Assembly (NCBI GenBank): GCA_037440405.1 | Contig: JBBIUE010000032.1 | Span: 1 to 50,783, forward strand | Length of the DNA stretch: 50,783 bases | Source: JANMGV01 sp037440405 | GTDB lineage: Bacteria > Planctomycetota > Planctomycetia > Pirellulales > Pirellulaceae | Reading direction: 5' to 3' | Part shown: piece by piece, positions 8,439-16,175 of the stretch | Layout: each line of letters begins with the position of its first letter | How positions within the stretch are numbered: position 1 is the first letter of the stretch | Translations under genes and position numbers: made by a program | The notes under the pieces: model-generated | Seen by the model: only the letters and a program-made list of their open reading frames with translations | Databases searched by the model: none | Told to the model about the DNA's origin: nothing

Positions 8439-10853
8439 TTATTCGCGGGCAGCCGCTAATGTAGCCGCTGTTCGAGACTTTGCAGAATCGAGGTCGAATC
8501 GATCGAGGTTCATCACCTTGGACCAAGCCGCGACAAAGTCATGGACAAATTTCTCTCCCGATTCCTCGCCTGCGTAAACTTCAGCGAGTGCTCGAAGTTG
8601 GGAATTGGAACCAAATACGAGATCAACTCTCGTCGCAGTCCACTTCAATTCACCTGTCTTGCGGTCGCGGCCTTCAAAGAAGTGTTCGCAAATGGCCGAC
8701 TTTTTCCACTCCGTGTTCATGTCGAGCAAATGAACGAAGAAATCATTGGTCAACGTTTCCGGACGTTTTGAGAATATGCCAAGCTGAGCCAGAGGACCAG
8801 CGCCTGCGTTGGCACTCAGGGCTCGCATTCCGCCGATCAAAACTGTCATCTCAGGAGCGGTCAGGGTCAGCAACTGAGCGCGATCGATGAGAAGTTCCTC
8901 AGCCGGACGATCCATTTCCTTTGAAACAAAATTCCGAAACCCATCAGACTTCGGTTCGAGTACCTTCATGGACTCGACATCCGTCATTTCTTGAGTAGCA
9001 TCCGTTCGTCCAGGTACGAATGGAACGTTCACATCATAACCACCTTTTTTGGCCGCAGCTTCGACGGCGGCACAACCTCCAAGAACAATCAAATCCGCCA
9101 TAGAGATTTTCTTGCCGCTTTTTTGCGCCGCGTTGAATTCCGCTTGAATCGACTCAAGCGTCTTCAACACCTTCGCCAACCTCTCCGGCTGGTTAACCTC
9201 CCAATCCTTTTGAGGAGCGAGCCGAATCCGAGCTCCATTCGCACCGCCTCGCTTGTCGCTCCCCCGGAACGTTGCCGCAGAGGCCCAGGCGGTCGTTACC
9301 AAATCAGAGATGGTCAAATCGGACGATAAAATTTTCTTTTTCAGTGCCGCAATGTCGACGTCATCCACCAATCGATGATCGACGGCAGGAACCGGATCTT
9401 GCCACAATTGAGCTGGCGGCACCTCCGGACCTAGCAATCTCGTCACGGGCCCCATGTCACGATGAGTCAGCTTGTACCACGCCTTGGCAAACGCTTCTTC
9501 AAACTCCTTTGGATTTTCGTGGAACCGCTTTGATATCTTCGCGTAAGCTGGATCCATGCGAAGAGCTAGGTCGGTGGTGAACATGATGGGGGCGTGCGTC
9601 TTTGAGGGGTTATGCGCGTCTGGTACAGTTCCCTTTGCCGAATCCTCCTTGGGCATCCATTGCCATGCTCCTGCAGGACTTTTCGTCAACTCCCACTCAT
9701 AGCCAAACAGATTTTCGAAGTAGCCGTTTGACCATTGGGTCGGCGTGTTCGACCATGCACCTTCAAGGCCACTCGTGATCGTGTCTTCCGCGTTTCCCTT
9801 GCCAAAACGATTCGACCAGCCGAGCCCTTGTTCTTCAATGCTGGCACCTTCTGGTTCAGGACCGACATGGTCAGCACTGGCGGCACCATGAGCTTTGCCG
9901 AACGTATGGCCGCCTGCGATCAGAGCTACCGTCTCCTCATCGTTCATCGCCATTCGACCAAAGGTCTCTCGAATATCCCTCGCCGCTGCGAGTGGATCCG
10001 GTTTTCCATTCGGACCTTCGGGATTGACGTAGATCAGTCCCATCTGCACCGCAGCAAGTGGATTCTCGAGTTGCCGATCCCCCGAATAACGCATGTCGCC
10101 GAGCCACTCGCTTTCCGGTCCCCAATAGATGTCTTCTTGCGGTTCCCAAACATCTTCGCGTCCCCCCGCAAATCCAAAAGTCTTGAAGCCCATCGATTCG
10201 AGAGCGACGTTTCCGGCAAGGATCATCAAATCGGCCCAAGAAATCTTGTTGCCATATTTCTGCTTGATAGGCCAAAGCAATCGCCGTGCCTTATCCAAGT
10301 TAGCATTGTCAGGCCAACTGTTCAGCGGCGCAAAACGCTGCGTCCCATATCCTGCTCCGCCGCGACCGTCGCTGACGCGATACGTACCGGCGCTGTGCCA
10401 GGCCATGCGAATAAAAAGTGGACCATAGTGCCCATAGTCCGCCGGCCACCAATCCTGAGATGAAGTCATCAGTTGGCGAAGATCATTCTTGACGGCCTCC
10501 AAATCAAGCTTCTTAAATTCTTCGGCATAGTTAAAGGATTCTCCCATCGGTGAAACCTTGGACGAGTTCTGATGCAGGATTCTGAGGTTCAGTTGATTCG
10601 GCCACCAGTTGTGATTCGATGTCGAACCTGCCGCAGTGTGTCGAGCGGAAGCGGGGCGTACCGCACCCATGACCGGACAGAGTTCCGCGTTCGTCATCTT
10701 CTCATTCTCATCCAATGGCATTGTGATCTCATTCGTATTCGCATCATTCAAACTCGCATTTTCGTCAGCTCGCGTCATCAATGGGAAAGCAGCACCGGCG
10801 GTTATGATGAGCGACATCGCCGCCATCCGAAAGATTTTGGGGCTCCAGGACAT
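8439..10853 (-). CDS. katG: Catalase-peroxidase with an export signal
   Basis: Bifunctional haem catalase-peroxidase that removes hydrogen peroxide. Both the active N-terminal haem domain and the C-terminal pseudo-domain are complete. Numbered from the upstream GTG/ATG-type start at 10892: distal triad R162, W165, H166 in RMAWHSAGTYR; Y288 in IYVNPEGP; M314 in GRMAMNDEE; proximal H329 in GGHTFGKAHG. The W-Y-M residues of the covalent adduct needed for catalase activity are therefore all present. The preferred start is ATG 10853, with AAGGA eight bases upstream. It gives an N terminus MSWSPKIFRMAAMSLIITAG ending near an ...RADENA cleavage site, so this is an exported form, like KatP and some KatG2 proteins. 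Length is about 804 residues, longer than cytosolic KatG because of this leader and a linker. No furA-type regulator is adjacent; the gene appears monocistronic. Confidence 0.95.
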   Translation of the reverse strand: MSWSPKIFRMAAMSLIITAGAAFPLMTRADENASLNDANTNEITMPLDENEKMTNAELCPVMGAVRPASARHTAAGSTSNHNWWPNQLNLRILHQNSSKVSPMGESFNYAEEFKKLDLEAVKNDLRQLMTSSQDWWPADYGHYGPLFIRMAWHSAGTYRVSDGRGGAGYGTQRFAPLNSWPDNANLDKARRLLWPIKQKYGNKISWADLMILAGNVALESMGFKTFGFAGGREDVWEPQEDIYWGPESEWLGDMRYSGDRQLENPLAAVQMGLIYVNPEGPNGKPDPLAAARDIRETFGRMAMNDEETVALIAGGHTFGKAHGAASADHVGPEPEGASIEEQGLGWSNRFGKGNAEDTITSGLEGAWSNTPTQWSNGYFENLFGYEWELTKSPAGAWQWMPKEDSAKGTVPDAHNPSKTHAPIMFTTDLALRMDPAYAKISKRFHENPKEFEEAFAKAWYKLTHRDMGPVTRLLGPEVPPAQLWQDPVPAVDHRLVDDVDIAALKKKILSSDLTISDLVTTAWASAATFRGSDKRGGANGARIRLAPQKDWEVNQPERLAKVLKTLESIQAEFNAAQKSGKKISMADLIVLGGCAAVEAAAKKGGYDVNVPFVPGRTDATQEMTDVESMKVLEPKSDGFRNFVSKEMDRPAEELLIDRAQLLTLTAPEMTVLIGGMRALSANAGAGPLAQLGIFSKRPETLTNDFFVHLLDMNTEWKKSAICEHFFEGRDRKTGELKWTATRVDLVFGSNSQLRALAEVYAGEESGEKFVHDFVAAWSKVMNLDRFDLDSAKSRTAATLAAARE

Positions 10854-10892
10854 AGTCGATATCCTTTCTTCAAGTGGAACAGGAGGGATCAA

Positions 10893-11712
10893 TAAGCTTG
10901 GCGATCATCCGCCGAGTTGTCTCGAAGACGATCTCCAGTCGGCATTGAAATTCAATCAGTAGATTATTGCGATGGTGCAAGCGGCATTCCAATGAATTCC
11001 GAATCTAGCACCTATGCGACAAACGCATCATACGAGATAGGAGTGATTATTCACGCAGAAACAAGTTGAAGTACGCTCATCATTTCTAGTCGTTTGCGGG
11101 CAACCATCGCTAACTCGGACAGTCTTATCGAATCCGTGGCTGAAGTCGAATTTGCCAGCGGCTAGCGAATGGCGGTGAATCATCATGACCGTATTCCGCT
11201 CCAGGACTAAGACATCAGGCGAATAGCAAGCGAATATAGACCAACCCGAAACGCTAGTGAGGCACGAGAGCTTTATGCCTCGTTCACGCAGCGGGCTACG
11301 AATATTAAATTCCTATCTGTCACTCGACTCAAGCTAGTGATCAACCGCACTTGGGCGATCCTCAAAAATCGAAATATACCGGTCAGCTTGCGATGATCCG
11401 CAATAAATCCGCATGGCAGTTCGCAAACAATGCAGTTCTGAAACAACTCCTGACGGCAGAACGGAAACACGTCGGACATCCATCGACTCTTGCGGAAGTG
11501 CGCAGGCACTCCCATTCATCGTTCAAATCGCATTGGCGGATCGCCGAAAGAACCTCGCATCATGAACCTCGCCAAAAGAACTTGATCGGTTTCGACAACT
11601 ACTGCTAATTGACGAAGTTCGTCCCAACAACTTCACAATCGATCCCTGACTCGATTGCTTTGTCACCTTTGAAACACGGTCGCCAACAGCGGAAAGCATG
11701 AGGAGTGGTCAA
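10893..11712. other. Long gene-poor region between katG and tRNA-Ala
   Basis: About 800 bases without a convincing gene. The left end must carry the katG promoter; no Fur/PerR-like box was recognised. Open frames on both strands (11273-11515 minus, 11351-11608 plus) lack ribosome sites and family features. It may be decayed sequence flanking the tRNA. Confidence 0.5.
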
Positions 11713-11785
11713 TGGAGCGGAGGGGAGTCGAACCCCCGGCCTTCGCATTGCGAACGCGACGCTCTCCCAACTGAGCTACCGCCCC
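11713..11785 (-). tRNA. tRNA-Ala (anticodon CGC)
   Basis: Complete 73-base cloverleaf on the minus strand. The acceptor stem starts GGGGCGG and pairs with CCGCTCC; it contains the G3-U70 wobble pair that defines alanine tRNAs. D arm has GCTCAGTTGGGAGAGC. The anticodon stem TCGCG/TGCGA encloses loop TTCGCAA, giving anticodon CGC (reads GCG). The T loop is TTCGACT. The discriminator is A and CCA is not encoded. Confidence 0.96.
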
Positions 11786-11883
11786 AATGACATCATCAAT
11801 GCTGCTCTGCCACCCGAAGATCGCAGGGCGCACCGATTCTCGAAGAATTTTTTGTACGCTTGGTCCTCCATCTTGTCCAGTGC

Positions 11884-12339
11884 TCAGTCGCATCGTGTCT
11901 GACCAAAGTTTCCGGATAACTTTGAATCAGCATTTTTTGCTTGATTTCCCAAGTTCCTGTCCCAAAGAGTAATCGCTTCGAGTGCCGCGAGGGGCATCAT
12001 GGACTCGGCAATGGCGAATTCCTGGCGGCGACCTCTGCCTTTGAAGCGTTGAGTGGTCGTTTTGCATTGGGCCTCGGTAGGGCCACTGCCGATTTGGTTA
12101 CAGCGAGCACGAAGCTTGCGTTAGTGGATGATTTCACGACGCTCCGAAACGTAACCTAGCAACTTCTCTAAGGCTTGAAGTCGTCGACCTGAGCAAGTGA
12201 GTTTCTGTGTAAGTAGCTCATGCCGAAGTGCGTCGACTCCCCATTCCAACAGGATGTTCGTCAACGACGTTAATCAAGTGGCTCCCGATTCATCATCGCC
12301 GAACATTTCGCGACGCGCCTTTTGTGCATAATCTTTCAT
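11884..12339 (-). pseudogene. Decayed transposase C-terminal fragment (ISKra4-like)
   Basis: One reading frame on the minus strand, about 150 codons, reads as the end of a transposase but contains two internal stops: TGA after DDESGAT, and TAA after SERREIIH where a tyrosine is expected. Recognisable segments are ALEKLLGYVSERREIIH, then NQIGSGPTEAQCKTTTQRF and KGRGRRQEFAIAESMMPLAAL. The IGSGxTEAxCK pattern followed by a KGRGRR-type basic segment is typical of C termini in ISKra4-like elements; the family name is from memory and tentative. No N-terminal catalytic region and no terminal inverted repeats were found. It lies about 100 bases from tRNA-Ala. Confidence 0.65.
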
Positions 12340-12775
12340 GTGTTACTGCCGTTAGGCGTAGTTATTGAGAAAGACGTGGATTGCTATCGCCTCGAAAATG
12401 GACCTTTTGGAAATTGGAGGTTCTCACTCCAACACAATTATCCGGAAAGGGCCAAGGATGGCTAAGCTTCAATAACTCGGCAGACCTCCACAAGCTCAAC
12501 ACTCTGCGAAATCTGATCCTTCTCAGCACGACAAACGGCAGATGTTTCCGATTCCCATGTTCATTCTCAAGAAGTTTGATCCCGGTGAACAAGGCTATTG
12601 GACGCTGGCCAACGACGATTCGCCGACTGTACGATTTGGGCCATTTGTCGAGGCGGCTGACATTCATGACAATCCGACGCTAGGCGTTGAGGATGGAACG
12701 ACAAGCACACCGCTTTGCTTGGATCAGTGGCATCCTTTGAGAATCGATGCAACTGCGACAGCACCTGACGGGAAA
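12340..12775 (+). other. Gap with an unassigned open frame upstream of blaI
   Basis: No recognised gene. The stretch 12542-12793 is open from an ATG (MFPIPMFILKKFDPGEQGYW, 83 residues) and looks fairly protein-like. Its stop lies inside the -35 box of the blaI promoter and its last codons overlap the first operator. It has no clear ribosome site and no family I recognise. It could be a remnant of a gene truncated when the regulator locus or the neighbouring transposon arrived. Confidence 0.3.
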
Positions 12776-12792
12776 TACGAAAGAGTTCGTTG
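12776..12792. promoter_or_regulatory. Probable BlaI operator 1 (imperfect inverted repeat)
   Basis: TACGAA (12776-12781) and TTCGTT (12787-12792) separated by 5 bases. It nearly matches the perfect operator 24 bases downstream and touches the -35 hexamer. BlaI-type repressors bind such dyads as dimers; the assignment is by position and symmetry. Confidence 0.6.
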
Positions 12793-12819
12793 ACAATATA
12801 CGAAACAGTTCGTACAATT
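12791..12819 (+). promoter_or_regulatory. Sigma-70-type promoter of blaI-M56 operon
   Basis: Consensus -35 TTGACA (12791-12796), a 17-base spacer and -10 TACAAT (12814-12819). Transcription should begin near 12826, giving a leader of about 40 bases with AAGGAG at 12851-12856 and ATG at 12865. The dyads at 12776 and 12800 cover both promoter elements, implying autorepression. Confidence 0.8.
12800..12815. promoter_or_regulatory. Probable BlaI operator 2 (perfect inverted repeat)
   Basis: TACGAA-ACAG-TTCGTA, a perfect 6+4+6 dyad, occupies the promoter spacer and the first two bases of the -10 box. This is where a BlaI/MecI-type autorepressor would be expected to bind. Confidence 0.75.
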
Positions 12820-12864
12820 GCGTGCGCCCGACAAATGGGCACCCGAAATCAAGGAGTCTCTCGC

Positions 12865-13254
12865 ATGAGCAAGCGAAGCGAATTGAAACCGACAGAGGCG
12901 GAACTAGCGATATTGCAGGTTCTTTGGGATCGTGGACCGAGCACGGTCCGACAAGTTCAAGATTTGCTTGAGGCGGATCGAGGCACCGGATATACAACCA
13001 CTCTCAAACTGATGCAGATCATGTTCGATAAGGGACTTCTTCATCGCGACGAATCCAACCGATCCCACATTTATTCACCGGCTATTTCACGTCAAAAGAC
13101 TCAGCGTCGCCTGGTTGGCGACTTGGTAAAGCAGGTATTTGGTGGATCGGCCCGGCAACTCGTGTTACAGGCGCTCGCCATCAAGAAATCCACACCGGAA
13201 GAACTGCGAGAGATCCGCCGACTCATCGACGAACTGGAGAATGGAAACCGATGA
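12865..13254 (+). CDS. blaI: BlaI/MecI/CopY-family transcriptional repressor
   Basis: Winged-helix repressor of 129 residues, the normal length for the family. The N-terminal wing-helix is visible: PTEAELAILQVLWDRGPSTVRQV, then GYTTTLKLMQIMFDKGLL. A C-terminal helical dimerisation part follows (TQRRLVGDLVKQVFGG...ELREIRRLIDEL). The start at ATG 12865 has AAGGAG eight bases before it; the longer frame from 12790 would begin inside the promoter. The stop overlaps the start of the M56 gene by four bases, so the two are translationally coupled. By analogy with BlaI/BlaR1, the M56 protease would inactivate this repressor on a signal. No beta-lactamase lies nearby, so the regulated process is probably not penicillin resistance. 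Confidence 0.93.
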   Translation: MSKRSELKPTEAELAILQVLWDRGPSTVRQVQDLLEADRGTGYTTTLKLMQIMFDKGLLHRDESNRSHIYSPAISRQKTQRRLVGDLVKQVFGGSARQLVLQALAIKKSTPEELREIRRLIDELENGNR

Positions 13255-15779
13255 ACTCATATGTTGAATTCGTTCTCCGTCACCCGCTGGTAGAAAGCTT
13301 GAGCTGGACGGTGGTTCATTTTTTCTGGCAGGCCCTTGTGGTCGCTCTCCCATTCGGTCTTGCCATGCATTTGTTGAGGCGTTCATTAGCTCAAGCCCGG
13401 TATGTCGTCGCCTGTGTGGGATTGTTGACATTGGCGGTCGTGCCACTTCTGACGTTTTGCCTTTTGGTGCAGGCGAGTGATCCGATTCACTGGCAAATGG
13501 TCAATCGCAAAGACAAGGATGTCGCTTTGACATCACCTCACGATGCCTTCCGCTGGGACGCCTTACCCGAAACCACGATGGAATGGAATCACTTAAAACG
13601 AGCCGAGTCGGTTGCGAACGATCCGCAGGTGGATGTCAGGCCTGGGAACGTAACCAGCAGGGCCTACTCGGTTTTGATCGACTGGTGGAAATTCCTCGAT
13701 CCAGCCCGATGGACACCGGTCGTGGCCGTTGCATGGTTCGCGGGTGTGATAGTGCTGTCTTGTCGACTACTAGGTGGTTTGTGGCAAGTGAGCCGATTGC
13801 GACGGCGCAGTTGCGCTGTTGAAGACTCGCACCTGCTGAGCCTGATTGATAAGGTCGCCAAGCGAATCGGTGTAAGATGGCCTATCGAATTGCTTCAGAG
13901 CGACGAAACGGACGCCCCGACGGTCATCGGATTCTTGCGACCAGCTTTGATTGTCCCGCTCGCCATGGTCTCGGGACTAACGACGGCCGAGGTTGAATCT
14001 ATTTTGGCACACGAGTTGGCTCATATTCGTCGCCGTGACTGGATTGTCAATGTTGTTCAATCGATCATCGAGACATTGCTGTTCTTCCATCCGGTAGTAT
14101 GGTGGGTTGGTTCGGTGATTCGGTTTGAGCGTGAGAACTGTTGCGATGACGAGGCCATTGCCGTTTGTGGTAATCGCCTAGCTTTGGCTAGGGCTTTGGC
14201 ACATTTGGAGGAGACTCGGTGCGATATGACAGGGCTGGCGATGTCGGCGTCGGGTGGAGAGCTCATCTTTCGCATTCGCCGCATATTATTTCCACATCAA
14301 GATATTGAATCGGCACGTTGCACGGCAGGGCTTCTTGCGTTGTCCGCCTCGTTGTTGATTGTTTGTGGATTGTGGGTTTCGATTCTCGTGCCGGCTTCCG
14401 GTGCGGGAGGAGTTGACGACAGAATGGCCGTGACGTCCGTTGCTGCAGAAGCGGCAGATACAGGGGTAGGGGAAGGAAAAATGATTGTCTCCCAATCCGG
14501 CCATCCCAGTGCAGCGATACCTGAGTCCAGCGGCGTCGGGAAAATGCTGGCTACGCATACCTACGACCTGACGAGACGCGAGTCGACGGAGTGGGTCTTC
14601 GTGAATGACACGCGGGTTCCCGTTGATGTCGGGGTTGAATATCAAGGTGTTCGCGTTTACTTAACGCTCATGTTTGATGTCGTCGCAATTGATGTGGAAA
14701 CCGGCGAGCTGCTCTGGAAACGGAAGTGGGTGAAGTCCAGCCCCATCTGGTCCACGGTATCGATTTTGCAGAGCGATCGATCCTCTGATGCAGAGCCAAT
14801 CGTTGAGTTGCAGTCTTCCACATCGAACGAAGACAATCCAGCGGAGCGATTGTACTTGATGTTGAGAACGGGTAAGGAGATTGTACTCGAGGCCCGAAGT
14901 CAGGAACCGGTCAACCAACATGAAAGTAACGTTGAGAGTCCTGAACAACCTCTCGTGCGACAGCAGGAGTTGTTTCATAAGGAACCTGATCGAACTCCAT
15001 GGGGACCAGTGGCCGAAGAGTCAGGTTTGCAGTTGCGTTTAATTCTTCAAACAGAAGAGCCGCAAGTTGGCCAGCCGTTGCTAGTAAGACTCGAATTGCG
15101 GAATGCCGGCAAGCAATCGGCGGTGTTCGATCCGCAGTATTACGCACCCTTCCGCGTCCTGCGCGTCCATGTAGCTGCGCCGGATTCGCCTCCGCCGTTT
15201 ATCGGCCTGAGACCACAAACATTCGGCCAGAAGGAGACATTGCCACCCGGAGAAAGCCGAACACTGTGGGAACATATTGATGTCTCGCAATTGTTCTTGT
15301 TGGCACATGCTCGCGAGTACGAAATTTCCGCTCGCGGTGGTCACCGGACGCAAAGTCCATTGTCACCAGAATCCAACCTGCTTTCGATCAAACTGCAACC
15401 GGGATCGCTGCCAGCGAAGCAGAAGCTGATTGCGGCATTGGCGAGAGTTTTGCCCGAAGACTGGACTGTGATTGTCGGTGTCGATGCGATTCATTTGCAG
15501 CAATCACCGACGAATCTAAAGCAGGACGCAATTAGCCTCGCGATCCGGATTCGTAAGGATGCGTTGATCGACGATCAGGAAATCATCTGGCAATTTTCCA
15601 ATCGAGAAGACGGCTCAGCTGGCAGAGCAGCCTCGATCTCGATGGGCAAGACTGAACTGGGATATGTTTACATTGTCGGGATTCCTCAGGAGTTGGAGCA
15701 GGTCTGGCCCAGTTACCTTGAATCCATTAAGGAAGCGATCGAGAGTATCCAGGACAAAACGGAATCTGATCAACCGTAA
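13251..15779 (+). CDS. M56 (BlaR1-like) membrane metalloprotease with unusual extracytoplasmic region
   Basis: Membrane zinc protease of 842 residues. Transmembrane segments lie near residues 15-42, 49-72, 153-178 and 358-382. Zinc motif HELAH is at 254-258 in LAHELAHIRRRDW, followed by the family's FHPVVWW and ENCCDDEAI, so the protease looks active. In BlaR1 the segment after the last membrane helix is a penicillin-binding sensor; here no SxxK/SxN/KTG pattern is apparent. Instead residues about 390-560 include a PQQ-propeller-like strand pair (DVVAIDVETGELLWKRKWV). Residues about 595-700 look like a beta-sandwich (RLILQTEEPQVGQPLLVRLEL), and a separate C-terminal domain follows to 842. The ATG overlaps the blaI stop (ATGA). 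Likely role: signal-dependent inactivation of the upstream repressor; the signal is unknown. Confidence 0.9.
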   Translation: MNSYVEFVLRHPLVESLSWTVVHFFWQALVVALPFGLAMHLLRRSLAQARYVVACVGLLTLAVVPLLTFCLLVQASDPIHWQMVNRKDKDVALTSPHDAFRWDALPETTMEWNHLKRAESVANDPQVDVRPGNVTSRAYSVLIDWWKFLDPARWTPVVAVAWFAGVIVLSCRLLGGLWQVSRLRRRSCAVEDSHLLSLIDKVAKRIGVRWPIELLQSDETDAPTVIGFLRPALIVPLAMVSGLTTAEVESILAHELAHIRRRDWIVNVVQSIIETLLFFHPVVWWVGSVIRFERENCCDDEAIAVCGNRLALARALAHLEETRCDMTGLAMSASGGELIFRIRRILFPHQDIESARCTAGLLALSASLLIVCGLWVSILVPASGAGGVDDRMAVTSVAAEAADTGVGEGKMIVSQSGHPSAAIPESSGVGKMLATHTYDLTRRESTEWVFVNDTRVPVDVGVEYQGVRVYLTLMFDVVAIDVETGELLWKRKWVKSSPIWSTVSILQSDRSSDAEPIVELQSSTSNEDNPAERLYLMLRTGKEIVLEARSQEPVNQHESNVESPEQPLVRQQELFHKEPDRTPWGPVAEESGLQLRLILQTEEPQVGQPLLVRLELRNAGKQSAVFDPQYYAPFRVLRVHVAAPDSPPPFIGLRPQTFGQKETLPPGESRTLWEHIDVSQLFLLAHAREYEISARGGHRTQSPLSPESNLLSIKLQPGSLPAKQKLIAALARVLPEDWTVIVGVDAIHLQQSPTNLKQDAISLAIRIRKDALIDDQEIIWQFSNREDGSAGRAASISMGKTELGYVYIVGIPQELEQVWPSYLESIKEAIESIQDKTESDQP

Positions 15780-16175
15780 GGTGCAGGTAGTCACGTTGCG
15801 GATTGGGATTCAAAGAAGCTTGATCCGAGACATCATCGGAGAGGGGAGGGCCTCGTTGAATTTGGGCCAGTTCAATCACGAGAGGTTCTGGTTCCCGTAA
15901 AAGTTGAACCACTGTCCATAGAGGTTGGCAACTTCGATGGAGCCGGGCAGCCCGATGCCTGGTCATAACACAATCGTTATTTGTCATCAACACCGAGGGA
16001 ACGAAAACCTACGCGCGTTAGAGTCTCGGGGATTCAAACGCCATATTCGGACCACGAGTCGAGACGTTTCGTCCAAGCCAACACTCTTCCTTCAGGTCGT
16101 CGTGGCCGTCACGATCCACCTCACGGACATTCGAGCCTGAAAGGGATCATTCACTTGTAAGCGATTCACCCATCA
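15780..16175. other. Intergenic gap between convergent M56 gene and DUF1080-ThuA gene
   Basis: No supported gene. The minus strand contains short protein-like pieces in different frames near 15850-15980 (for example GLPGSIEVANLYGQWFNFYG), interrupted by stops, suggesting decayed coding sequence. No terminator hairpin was recognised. Confidence 0.4.

Noticed and set aside
9735..10463. 242-codon + frame inside katG
   Set aside because: Antisense shadow of the catalase-peroxidase.
11273..11515. 80-codon minus frame near tRNA-Ala
   Set aside because: No ribosome site, no motif, unusual residue use.
12865..15779. Beta-lactam resistance locus
   Set aside because: blaI/M56 pair is present but there is no beta-lactamase or penicillin-binding sensor domain.
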